A DNA stretch of 64,000 nucleotides. Source: Prunella strophiata. Taxonomy: Eukaryota; Chordata; Aves; Passeriformes; Prunellidae. Positions 50,330 through 62,525 of the stretch are shown here, piece after piece. Both the position numbers and the translations under genes were made by a program. The notes under the pieces are model-generated. The model did not search any database and was not told where the DNA came from. It saw only the letters and a program-made list of their open reading frames with translations. The first letter of the stretch is position 1. Each line of letters opens with the position of its first letter. The DNA lies in assembly GCA_036583965.1 (NCBI GenBank), contig JAZBQD010000015.1, positions 27,564,310 through 27,628,309 of the forward strand. Direction: 5' to 3'.

Positions 50330-53300
50330 TAAATATCCACTACATATCTATCTAAACAAAATTTCTGGTGTACTAATTTATCTCTGATCCTTTTCATACT
50401 ATGGCTATGCACCTCCTGAGTTTAGAGTATCATTTAAAAGCCTCCACAGGAAAAAAATATTTTTATATTGAAATATATCCAACTAAATAAATAACTTGTA
50501 ATCAGACACAATTTCCTCTGACATGCTGTATCAATTCCTGCTCTTGTTCAACTACACATAATTAGTGTAGATCAGAAAAAAATATTCATCATCTTGATTG
50601 CAAGAATTTACTCTTCTTCTAATTATGTGACTGCAAAATTATGGATAAAGTGATCTGTTCCAGAGGCTGTGAAAATTTTCTTATTGCATCCTTTTCTCCT
50701 TTGATCATTTATTGATATGCCTCTTACAAATTTAGTCAAACAAAGTTAGCTACATGTTGATTTTTTATTTCTACTCTCATTAATTCCAGTTTTCAGTGTA
50801 AAAGTGTATTAAAAGGAAGCAATTTTTTAAAAAAATCATCTCCATTAGAGATGATAGCACACAATCTTAAAATTAAATTATAAGTTCAGGTGAAATGCAA
50901 GGAAATCTTAACTAGATAATAAAAAATCTTCTTGCTAAAAATGCAGTTATGTTCCAAGGTGGTCCTATTGGTCAGTGGTAGACTTAGTCAGATGTTCAGA
51001 AGAATGCATTTCAAGAAACAGATTCGCTCTTTTCCAGATGATTAGATGGAATCTTCTTATTCTAGTGGTGTGAGGAGCTGGATTTTTAAAAATACTTTTT
51101 CTTAGTAGTTTTTTTTCTTATAAGAAACTACAACTCCTCCATATTTTGAATCTTGGGTTAAATTATTTCTGCATTCATCAACTCAAGCAAATCTGGCCAA
51201 GTTATGAGCCTTTAAAATTTCTGTGTTATGCACGTCTATTCAAATTTTTAACAGTGAGATGTGGTTACCATGTTCATCTTAACTCCTAATTATCATATAA
51301 ATATTGCATAAAAGATACCTTGGTAATCATAAATTGCTTCATAAAGTACACACTTTATGAATCATACTGTCATGTTTTAATCACAATGATGTTTCCATTT
51401 ATTACACTGTCTAAACCATGCAAGGTTAAGGACTTTTTTCTATAAATTTCTGGTTATTAGGATTTACAGTTTTTGGTTTGCAATTTTAACAATATATTAA
51501 GTATACAGTTCCCATAGCAGCTGCCAATTCCATCAACTGGTATGTCCTGTTGTGTTCTTCTTCTATTTTGTGAACTTTGCAAAAGCATCTTGGAAGTCAC
51601 TGGCATTTTTTAAAATTTTATTTTACAAGAATGCAGCATTTTTTACAGCAATTGCTTTTTAATCAGAAGAAAAATATTACACACTTTGTAGTGTTGTCAA
51701 ACTGTTGAAATCTTTATGTGAAAGTTACAAAAATCACTTTTACTTTGCAATCCCTAATAGAAGAACTGGTAACAACGCTAAAATTCCTATTGCTTCCAAA
51801 TGATTCTCAAATGCTTACTTTATGAGCATTTACATATTTCAAAATAGATATTAATAATTTTAAAATCAATAGACTGTTTCAAAATTTTTCACTGCCCTTA
51901 GATTATTCTTTTTTTTCACTGAATTGGAAGCTAACAAAGCCAAAGCTGCTTAACTATTTTAAAAATAACTGCATATTAATAATCGTAATATTACTATGCA
52001 GGTAAAACTGTCTTTAAGATCAACCTCTTGTTTTTTTATGAAAGTTTTACCAGGTTCTAACCTTGAATAGACAAAACAAAATCTAGTTCAAACCAGTAAC
52101 TCATTGGGGTTTTGTGAGCTGTAGCCAAAGTATTTCAAAAATGCTAAAAAAAGACCGATTTGAAGAGGAAAACATTGTACAAAATTAAGGGGTTCATATA
52201 GTGTCACAGTCCTTCCTACTTTGATGGATTTTTCTTTTAGGTGTTCAGAGGTATCTTTAATAAAGAGCTTGTGTTGCATTCACAGCGATATATATGACAT
52301 CTTTTTCGTCTTGCAGAATAAAAATATTTCCATCTTTCCATTCCTGCTGACCTATTTGAGTACTGCTTTCTCCATAACAACCTTATGAACCATCTTTCTC
52401 AGGTCTCCCATTTGATCTTGTAGCTTGAGATCATGTTTTGAAAAATGTCACATTCAATATAACCTGCATAGGCACATTCTGCTCCATGTTTCTGGTCTTC
52501 AGAAAGGAGTTTCTCAAGCTGACATTTTGTATAGATCTTAGCAAAATTCTGTCATTTTTTTCTGAAAGACATGGAGACAGCTTCTCAATGGCAGGTCTGA
52601 TAAAAACATCTTACCCAACAAGACTGCTCTTGAGTCACTTCTTGGTTACTGGTGCTATTACCTTTACAACCATAAAAAATCATTTATTTCAGAAAATGTT
52701 TACATCTTGAAGTATGCATTCTTTTCCAAAATATTTATAGCAGCAAGGAACTTGATATACACAAATCAGTTCTACAATCATGTCTTTCTCTTCAATGTGC
52801 TTTAATCACAATTTCAGAACTGGTTGAATTTCTAGAAGTAATGAATATAAGTATATCTCTTCTACAGAGATAATTTCATTAGCAGAATATTCTTGTTTCT
52901 CTGACATGTTTTATAGATTTTAGGCAGAATGTAGCTATTTTTCTCTATTTTCCTGTCCACCGACTGTGACCAAATCCCAGGCACTCATAGAATATATACT
53001 TTTATAAATTCAACTATTAACTGAACAGATTTGTTTACAGGGTGAGAAAACAACCTGTTTGTTTTAGCTTCTCTTGTGAACTGAGACATGGCATATTTTA
53101 GCTCATTTGTCTGTTTTTGTAGAGAAGCACAACTGACATATATCAGCTTAAAGGTCTGCTTGCTCTACTGGCAGCCTTTATCTTTTGTATGTATTCAGTC
53201 TTAAAAAATCTGCCCAATAAATCATATGCTTATAATAGAAGAAAATAGAAATACTTCTCCATTCTTTATTCTATTCTTCTATCCATAACATACCAATTGT

Positions 53301-55836
53301 GGAAGCTGGAAAAGATGAAAGAAAAGGAACCACAAAGAGACAGCTGATCCATGTGTTCCCCTAAATCATATCTCTTATAAATACTCTCTGAGACAGAATT
53401 TTGGCTTAAGCAGACTTAGTGTTATTTCTGTGTTCTAATGAACAGTAAGAAAGGATCTAAACAGACATTGCCTTTTGTTCTTGGAGAAAATGTGGGGAAA
53501 AATTTCCTCTGGCAATTCTTTTGGGAGTATTTATTTATGAAAATGAACAAGAATTAGAACAGTACTGCTCAAAAGAAATACAACATCATCAAACTGGCTA
53601 CTTGAGTTCTTTCTTTTCCAAAGAAACAAGAATATGCAATACAGAGATACTTAAAATCACCTCAAGAATTTATGTTTCCTATCCTTTATGATAGTTTGAG
53701 TAGTAAATAGATATTATGAGTTTTTAGTATAAGAGAAAACAACCTGTGCAGAAAGTATGCAATACAGTAAGTTTTTTATGTGTCAAGTCAAAAACCCCTA
53801 CCTCTCCCTTTGGCTAATTGATTTTTTCTGAACAAACTCTATGATGCTCACCCTTACTTTCTTCCCAGTCACATTTTAAAAGCTTGATTTAATTACCTCA
53901 AAGGTAACCCTTGTTGGAAATTTCTTTTTATTTAATGACTTTTTCTGCTTTTATAAGTTCAGCATATGACTGCACGGTGTATCATAATCATTGTCAACAA
54001 ATGCCCACAGCAGAAACTGCATCAGTTAATACATGCTTTAGTAGGCACTAAAGCACCATGAGTTAAGATAATATGGTAAATCAACACCAGTGTGTGACAA
54101 TTTGCACTATTTAAAAATTTTATACTGTGTCTAAAATATATTTCTATTTTCTGTTCAATTTTCTCCAGTTAACTCCCTCTTCAGCCAGTCATATTTATCA
54201 TTCCCTCCCTATATTTCTAATTTCAGAACTCACCGTAACCTGCTCTCTGTTGTAATTGGTACTCCTTTCTTGCTTCATCATCTTCCATAAGTGCTATTAA
54301 AAACCTTGTTCTTTCATCTTCTGGGTTATTAATGGTCATGTCCATCCATTCATGATTTGCAGATTTTTCATGCAAGGACTACTCATAAATGCTGATACAA
54401 CTCTACAAACTTTGCTAGGAATTTTAATCTCATTGGTTTGCACAGACCTCAGGATATTTTTCTGCACTGGTAAAACTCAGAGAAAAGTAAAAAAAAAAAA
54501 CTTCAGTAAAATGAATTATCACTTTTGAGAGACTGTATTTAACTATTTGTCTGAAGTTTAAGGCATAATTATGGCAACTACATATACAAAAAGCCTGCAG
54601 GTACTCTTAAAACTGTAGGGTTTTTTCAATAATGAAAATGTAAAAATACTCTCTTATTTTCTGTATTTTTTCTTTCCCACCTGTTTTTGAACTCTATTTA
54701 ACTTGTGGTATTGTTCAAGGGCTTTACCACTCACTTCCTTGGGCTTTCATCTCCAAAATTTTCTATGTATCTCTCTTAATAAGATGAAAGGTTATGTGGA
54801 CTGAGTCAGTCATACTGTAAAAATAAAAAGATTGGGATAGTATTGATGTACATTTTTTTCTATGCAAGATCCTCTTTCTTCTGGATCCATATTAAGTCAC
54901 TTAGCCTACCACCAAAGAAAGAGAAAACATTTTTTTTTTAAATTATTACAGTAACAGGAGAATGAAAAGACCTTTCTCATGTAAATTCAGTTTACCCAGA
55001 GTAGAACATAATAAAATGGTTTCCAACTACTCTAGATGGTATAAAAGGATGGCACATAAAGCTGATCTATATAAATATTAAAAAAAAATATTAAAGATGT
55101 AATGGCAATATTTCTAATCTTACATATCACAGCTAGTTCTTAAGAGTAGGTTACTGTAATGAGACTATCAGCTGTTTCAGAACTTTTCTCTGGCCTTTAA
55201 AGAGATAAGATACATGCATTCCCTAAGGAAAATTATGTAAGTGTGTAGCATACAAATTATTTTCCTAGCTGGCAGTAAAAGTCACCAGTAACTTTGCAAC
55301 ATGGAGGAATAAGAATAGCACATACAGAAGAGCAGGACAATAAATGTGAGTTTTGGGGATTTTGATGGGGTTTTCTTCCTTAACGAGTGGCTACAACCTT
55401 AATGTGAATAAGCATATGACTTTCAGAAAAGGCTTCAAAGACTTTTTCAAGCAGAAGAGAAAAATAAATATCTTTCATTTAACCAAAATCAAAGTTTGGA
55501 TTTTTTTTTTTCTGGTTTATCATTATGTGAAAGACAGTCTACATATGCTACTATGAAATCAGTGGCTGCCAGATCCATAAAACTGCAATCTTAAAAAACT
55601 GCAAATCTTATCTCTGTTGGTTAGATAACCTCATGGGCAGTTTGTAAAAACAAACAACCACCAACATGAAACAGTACAAGTATGCCTTTGGTTTTTACAG
55701 ATGGATTTTCATTTAATAGAAACCCATTCTTTTTCTCATTCTCTTAAAGGTCTTTCAGTAAAAAGATTAAATCAATGAATGGAGCATGGATTCTAGGTAA
55801 ACCAGCAAAGTTGCAGTGAACTCTTGAGTGTCCCAA
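50330..55836. other. AT-rich non-coding stretch
   Basis: No gag, pol or other gene follows the primer binding site. Only short frames occur, the longest being 52438-52710 at 90 codons, with no domain that I know. No clear CR1 tail words were found. Confidence 0.6.
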
Positions 55837-55856
55837 CAGCCAGCCAGCCAGCCAGC
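55837..55856. repeat. (CAGC)5 microsatellite
   Basis: Five perfect CAGC units lie in the sequence CCCAACAGC...CAGCAAAG. Confidence 0.9.
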
Positions 55857-55890
55857 AAAGTGATCAGGTAGTGCATATTATCTGAGATGT

Positions 55891-55936
55891 AATCAGGAAA
55901 AGAAAGTCTCTTCTAAAGAGACTTTCTTGGATGATT
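55891..55936. repeat. Inverted repeat able to form a short hairpin
   Basis: The core arms AAGAAAGTCTCTT (55900-55912) and AAGAGACTTTCTT (55916-55928) are exact reverse complements separated by CTA. Beyond a small internal loop (GGAA against GGA), AATCA at 55891-55895 pairs with TGATT at 55932-55936. At about 46 nt it is shorter than a usual animal microRNA precursor and has a three-base loop, so a microRNA call is not supported. Confidence 0.85.
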
Positions 55937-57004
55937 TGAGCAACACATTATGTATGACCAATGGTGTTGCTGTAATATCTACTATCCAAGTTATTGAGAA
56001 GCCTAATCTTACCTATAGACCTTGAGATTAAAAAGACACACAAGAAATGCCAGCAAAAGAGCTTCACTTCCTAAGAACATGCAAATTAACTCTCTCTTAT
56101 ATCAAATCTATTTCAATTGTAGAATACAGCAGTTATGAACAGGAAGTAAAACATCTGATGAAATTGAAAAGCTGTCAGCTCGAACTCCCAGGTTGAGAAG
56201 GGCTTAGAGGGTGTCTTCCTGCTTCCCAGAGACATTTTCTGTGCTGCTGATGAGAAAGAGACAGACACACCCCAAGTGCAGCTCTGAATTTCCTTGGGCC
56301 ATTCAAACGTATCCTTCTCTCTGATATTTCCAACTACCTGTCACAGGTATTCCAAACCTTACCTTGATATTGTCACTCCAGCATCAGAAACCTTCTATTT
56401 TCACTTAGTTCAAAAGAAACGGGATATCTAAGGTCAGGCTTGTGCATCAATCTCATAATCTTTTGAATCATTCTCTAACTTCTCTCCCAGAGTCAGGTGC
56501 TAGAACCATGTCATTGAAAGCTTTTGTTTAATGTCCTTCCGTTTACTAACATTTTCTAACTTTTGGTTTTTAATATATTCAGAACACCACAAACAGATTT
56601 TTTCAATATTTGTTCCACCCTTCCCAGGTTGCAAATGTGATTCTTATCCTCCATTATCACTGAGTTAGTTTAGAAGTTTAGTTAGTGCATCCTGACCTCT
56701 GGATTTCTTGTCTTGGTGCTTCTACTGAAGCAGTATTTGGAGACAGCTCCAAAATCTACCAATCTAAAATCTTTTGGTTTCCACCTACATATACTCCTTC
56801 ATATTAAAATCTATGCCAAAACCAGGTAACATGTTAACATGTCTTTTCTGTTTATATCCATGATGTGTTTAAAACTACAATTGTAGTCAGCTTTTTGAAA
56901 GACAAAGATGATTGAGCTCCTTGGGATTCATACTCAAGGTCTGCCTTGAAAATATTCTAATAATGACCACCAAACAATGATTTTCATTTTATCAAAGCCT
57001 ACTA

Positions 57005-57195
57005 AATCTGATTGCATGTGCCTGGCCTCTCTGGGGCTCCCCCATTCTGCCCACAGCCAAGGAATCCATTTCAGGCTGCTCAGGGGGAGCCCTCTTGCTC
57101 CTGGCCCCTGAAGGAACAGGAGGGAACTTCTGGACTCAGGAACAGGCCCCTGAGTCCAGGAAGCCACCAGCTCCCACAACACCTCGACACCATTG
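57005..57195. other. GC-rich pocket with a strong inverted repeat
   Basis: About 190 bp of GC-rich sequence sit in AT-rich flanks. Inside, CTGGACTCAGG (57130-57140) and CCTGAGTCCAG (57149-57159) are perfect 11-bp arms around an 8-bp loop, extendable to about 14 bp with one bulge (57127-57163). Frames are open on both strands (57012-57275 plus, 56934-57182 minus). On the minus strand the block begins TGTTGTGGGAGC, which could be the TG end of an LTR, but I do not recognise the family. An exon relic or other inserted fragment is also possible. Confidence 0.4.
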
Positions 57196-57199
57196 CAGC

Positions 57200-60100
57200 A
57201 CCGTTCATTCTAATTTTACCCTTCTTTTCACTTCCACATCATTTTAGACAGGTTTTACTAACTTCTTTTCTTTGAAAATGTAGGTAAAAATTTCACTAGC
57301 AGTAACATATTGAGTCTTTTAAGAGAGGAATTAAAGCTACTCTTGTTGTTTTGCAAAAAAAAAAAAAAAGTTATGTTATTAAGGAGATCACACTTTTATT
57401 ATTTCATTTGCCTTCTGCTCATATATCTTCTCCTTTCTTTTCCTTCTACTTCAGGCAGAACTAATAGGTAAGTAGAAAAGACTATCACTTATTTTGCCAA
57501 GTCTGAGAATTCTTTTTTCCTATTCTTACCATGTATTATCCTAGATTTCACTTTCAAAAATCTGGCTAGTGGAATTTCTATAACCACTTCATTTCAAAGG
57601 TTAAGATAGGAATTACCTGGTCTTTCCAACTCTTCTTTTTGCTGGTTCCTCCTCAAACATGTATTGTGTGCTCGATATTTTTTTTGAGATATATAGCAGG
57701 GGTTTCTTTTCAGTCACTAAATGTCATAACAATGTATTCACATAGGTAGTGCCAGGAAAAGTTTTCAAATCATTGTAGCTTACTCATATCATTATGGTTT
57801 ACTCACCTCATTCAGTTGTCAATGAATAGAGAGGGGGATATTCAAATGGACAGTTGTGCTTTTATAAATATTTTTTTTCCCTGAAATTGGTGAGATGTAC
57901 CTTCAGCATTCAGTCAGATTGTCTGGCTTAGTATTTAATTAATGGACCTGTTTAATTTGAGTGACAGGCTCTACCTGTGTATTTCAATTTAGTTTTCCCA
58001 TAATCACACAAACCTTAGCATTTAGGACTCCAAGGGAGGACTACCATTTAATGAAGAAACATAAAAATTACTTTGATTTTTCTTGAAGAGCATTTCTCTT
58101 CATAATTCCTTAATTGAACTTGAGTTCAGGCAAAATGCATTTTTATTCAAATGTTGACTGCTATACAAACCTGAAAAGATAATTTTGTAATCCTTTTATC
58201 AATTTAAAACAAAGACTGTAGTGGTTGAGTTTAATTAAGGAAAAGTAAATTGCTTTCTGTTAGCCAAATTAATATGTATCTATGAACCATGACCCTTTTC
58301 TTTCATTTACATTGGAAAATTACTTAAAATGATAGTCCTTTTCAAACAATTTGTATAAAAAAGGAAAATTAATATAATGAAATTAATCCAAGCTGGGATG
58401 GCAAACCATAAGTTTTTCCTATTATTTTCTATAAAAAGTTATCTGAGAAAGGGTGAAAATCAATTTAAGAATTACCTTCACTTTTATTCCTTCCATTTAT
58501 AAATTGAGTAGTTTTAGTTAGTCAAGATCAGATCCTTATCTGGAGTAAACTGCTGTATCAAGATTTATTTTTTCAAATTCCACTCTGACATAGAATTATC
58601 AATCAGAAAATCATTACCTTGGCTTCATAAATAGGGTAATTGAGGAATTGTGGCTTTTCCTCTACCATTTTGTGAACAATAGTCAATAATTGGTGTAAGA
58701 ATATAAACCAGAATACCAAAAAGATTATTAGATGTCTATGCCTTGAAACTTCTTAGTAGAAGTGATATTACAGGTATCAGGTAAAAGATACAGAATCAGG
58801 TAAAATCAATTTTAGCATTGATCTGGTCAAATCAATTTTACCTTTCAAATCAAAGCTTGTAAACCTCATTGTATAAAATATGAACTTCACAAAATACAAT
58901 CCAATCTGTATTATCCTCAACTGAAATATGCTGTCCTCAACATCACTATTGCAATAAAGATCTCTAATGGGAAAATTAAATTTGTTTCCTGATATTCAGA
59001 ATATAATTGTACCACTGGAATTGAAGCTGTAGTTGCAAGTCTGACAGGTTAGATCTACCTGAAGATAGTGCACAGTCTTGAGGCAGCACTTGAAATTGGA
59101 TTTGCCATGTATCTAGATAATTTATGAGCTTTAGTGCCTGCCTGGTTAGATCTGTAGCAACTCCCTCAGCATTATGGAAGAGTAGCCCTTCAAGGGACAC
59201 TCCAGAAGACTTCCACATGTTGTTCAGAGGGTTGCACCATTCTGCAGCAGACTTGGTTTTCTGTTTGGCACTAGTCCATCTAAAATCATATCATCAAAAT
59301 CAGGCAGTCAAACCATATTCCAGAGAAATATTCAGCACTTTGCAATTTTGCAAAGACAAATAGTATTCTTAGGCAGGATAATGTGATTCTAGGAGCAAAA
59401 TCCTTAAGTTTCATGAGCTTTAGAAAATGCACATCAGGTAAGAATATGTGTAGCTTTTATGCCACAATGAGAAGCAAACCCTGTGCATATAAACAGTAAC
59501 AGTATTCTTCTTACTCAGAAGAGAAGGAGAAGACTTAAAGAAGGTACAGCTGATTCTGCCAAAATCATCATATGCTCTGGAATTGCTCATGCTTGAGGGA
59601 GTTTCCAGAATAGGAGGTCAAAAGTAAAACCAAAAAATTCTCCTTTCAAACCATGGATTTACATTTAAAATTTATATAACCCACAGAACACTGCACTTAG
59701 CTCTTTCACTGATTTTCATAGACTCATTACATTATTTTACAGTTTAAAAACAGTTAAAACTGACTTATTCTTATTTTTAAGGCATTCCTGGGCTAGGTTT
59801 TTTAGTTTAATTTACTCTTTTCACTCCTTTTTTTATAAGAGAAGTTCTTTTACATCTACTTTTTTATACCTAGCATAAACTGTCACACTGCAGAACCTAA
59901 AACTGCCTCTTCAAGCAACCCAGAGGTTGGAAGTTCAGATCCCACTTAGAGCTTAGTGGGATTTGCAAATTTGGTATGTCTGTGCTCATGGCTGTCTGTG
60001 GGAAAGTGACAAACACTGCAGCCCCTTCTCTCCTCTCTACCCTTAGCATCCCCCAGCACATTCCATGTTTTCTGTCACAGGAGAGGAGAGCTGTTTCAAA

Positions 60101-60489
60101 CCCATGTCTAGACACATGCTTGTTTCACTTAGCACACAGATCTAATTATCCCTAGTGTCATATAAAATTCAGCTTCAAGAAAAAAATTCTCCTACAGCCC
60201 TGTAGAAGCATAAGTTAAAATACCATTTCCCACATTTTGTGAGAAGACAGAACCCCCACATGATAGTCTAGCTATAAAAGCATTGTCAAATTTTTGCTTT
60301 GCACTTCCCACACTATACCAATAGATTGCCCTGTGCTATTGCACAAAATACACTGTGTTCCTCTACATTGTACTTCATTTTTTTGTTTGAAAAGATCCTC
60401 CATGCCCCATTTGTTAGAAAGGAGTGGAATTTGCAAGATTCTGTAAGAATCAAAACTAGAAACAATTAGAATACCAAAACAAATTTTGA
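57200..60489. other. AT-rich non-coding stretch
   Basis: No gene is recognised. 15 A lie at 57355-57369. At 58798-58843 the 9-bp arms AGGTAAAAT and ATTTTACCT form an inverted repeat with a loop of about 28 bp, next to a second ATCAGGTAAAA word. Frames at 58976-59218 minus, 59124-59363 plus and 59897-60115 minus show no motif. Confidence 0.6.
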
Positions 60490-61011
60490 AACACTTTCGA
60501 AAGTGTCCAATTCTGGATGCCTGTGTGCAAGGAAGACAAGGAGAAGGTCCAGTGGAAGTCCAGTGGAGGGCCACAAAAATGATTAGGGGTCTGGGTCTCT
60601 CTTTTGAAGAGAGACTACAGGAGCTGGGCCTGTTTAGTCTGGAGAAAACAAGAGTGAGAGGAGATCTTATCAATGCATATAAATACCTCAAAGACAGGTG
60701 CCAAGAGGATGGTGCCAGAGTGTTTTCAGCAGTGCCCAGAAACAGAATAAAGAGCAGTGGTCATAAACTAAATCAAAAGAAGATTCATCTCAACACGAGG
60801 AAGAACTTTACATTGTGGGTGGCAGAGCACTGGAACAGGCTGCCCAGGGAGGTCATGGAGTCTCCTGGTCCAGAGACATTCAAAACCCACCTGGACACAT
60901 TTCTGTGTCACCTGCTCCAGGTGACCCTGCCTTGGCAGAGGGTTGGACTAAATGATCTCCAGAGGTCCCTTCCAACCCTAAAAATTCTGTGATTCTGTGA
61001 TCTGTGATCTG
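60490..61011 (+). mobile_element. CR1 LINE 3' end with open ORF2 C-terminal frame
   Basis: This is the best preserved CR1 in the window. The plus strand carries a 168-codon open frame (60486-60992) whose words RATKMIRGL, ELGLFSLEK, RGDLINAYKYLK, CQEDGARVFS, HWNRLPREVMESP and DLQRSLPT are those of the C-terminal region of CR1 ORF2 past the reverse transcriptase. It ends with TCCAGAGGTCCCTTCCAACC and the tail octamers ATTCTGTG repeated. It is truncated at the 5' end as most CR1 copies are, so no endonuclease or polymerase domain is present and it cannot move by itself. An 11-bp tandem duplication (GTCCAGTGGAA, then GTCCAGTGGAG) lies at 60547-60568. The frame's ATG is fortuitous, and this is not a host gene. 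Confidence 0.93.
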
Positions 61012-62290
61012 ACTATTTCACAATTAAACCCAGTATTCTGGAATACCTCTTCCTCTTCTTCTCAGTGTCCTTAATTTAATGTTAACAGCAATAATATCAA
61101 TAGAGTTTACAAAAAAATAAGAAAGAAATAACAGAATAAAGGTTGATTTTCCGCTCATAGTACAAAGAGCAGACTGTTGTTCTGAAATATTCATACACTC
61201 ATCTTTGTTTCCTCGTTGTTTAACAAACTCATTCTGTTGTAGCTTTTCTTCTTTCCAGTCCTTTTGACTTTGGCAATTTTCCTTCCTGATGTAAGTATGG
61301 TGAAGAGATTAGGTGTTACTTTCTCAATTGTTTTGGTTTGGGGTTTTGGGGGTAGAATTTTTGGTTTTGTTATTTTTTATCTCTACTAGTAATGCACCCC
61401 CAATCCTATTCCTCCTCTAGCAGTTTCTGTCAAGAGAGACAGATTCCTTCCTCTGTCCCTTCAAATATGCAGCCAAAGAATGCTTCAGAATGTTTCTTAG
61501 GTGACATCACTTAGCTTTGCAGTTATTTTCTGAAAACTTGGAGAGATACAGAATGTTTTTCAACTAACCCAGAAGCAGAGTATGACTGATTGAAAATGCA
61601 TTACTTTTTCTCAAGCCATCTCTGTAATTACATTTATTGAAGACACACCTGTTTAGAATTTCATAATCAGTTTATCATTCAACAGATTAAAAACAATTAG
61701 ACTTTTTTCTACATAACAGGTGCACCTGGACTAGTGATTTCAGGAGTCTTAATGCAATGAGAATAACAGATATGGAACCATGTAAAAATGAATATAATTT
61801 TGTGAAGAGATCCTTGAAGTATCATAAATTATGCCCATAGTAGTTAATAATTTTGCCTCAAATGGATAATTTCTTTCTTTTTGACATAGTCTTACAAACT
61901 TGTATTTGTTTATATACCAGACTGAATAAAATAATTTTTCTCATGACCTTAGTTTTATTTCATGTCATCTTGTGATTTCTCACACTGCTTGTATGAACTA
62001 CAGCCTGTGACATGATATGTAATTGCATGTCAAATTTAAATTTTCCTCTCTTGCATCTTTTTAGCATACTAAGATCCACCCTCCTTTGGAATCTAATCCC
62101 TTATCCTTACTCCTGCATGAGATCATTATGATTCATGCAGCTATATTTATGAACAAGCTGTCTGTTCCAGCACCTTTATTTTGAGTCCTTTTTGCCCTTT
62201 CCTTTCTTCTACCCCCTTCTCCCATCAGCTGAAACAAGCCACCCTTTCTCTTCTCCTAATCATCACATTTTTTCCATGGGATCCAAAGTC
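61012..62290. other. AT-rich non-coding stretch
   Basis: No gene is recognised. A short G/T-rich patch at about 61329-61375 (TTTGGGGTTTTGGGGG) resembles the tracts at 4.1 and 36.7 kb. Confidence 0.6.
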
Positions 62291-62309
62291 TACTAGTAAG
62301 AGTCATGCA

Positions 62310-62525
62310 TTTGGAGGCAAAGTTATGGCCCCTCCCAAGATCTTGCTCACCCTCAGCCTACTGGTGATGGGGGGAATGTTGGACAGAGAGCACTGATGCT
62401 GAGCAGAGCAGTTGCCAAAACACTGGTGTGTCATCAGCACCTTTCCAGCTACCAATGTGCAGCACTGTGAGAGCTGCTGTGGGGGAAATTCACTCTGTCT
62501 CCGACAGACCCTAAATATGCAGAAA
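62310..62525 (+). mobile_element. Probable avian ERV fragment
   Basis: The stretch GGGGGAATGTTGGACAGAGA, then CAAAACACTGGTGTGTCATC, AGCACCTTTCCAGCTACCAA and GCTGCTGTGGGGGAAATTCA resembles a fragment that recurs in bird genomes as part of ERV sequence. I recall the motif series but cannot name the family or tell LTR from internal region. It is less AT-rich than its flanks. No reading frame of note is kept (62181-62396 is open but not retroviral-looking). Confidence 0.45.

Noticed and set aside
55891..55936. MicroRNA precursor
   Set aside because: The stem is too short and the loop is only three bases, unlike animal precursors.
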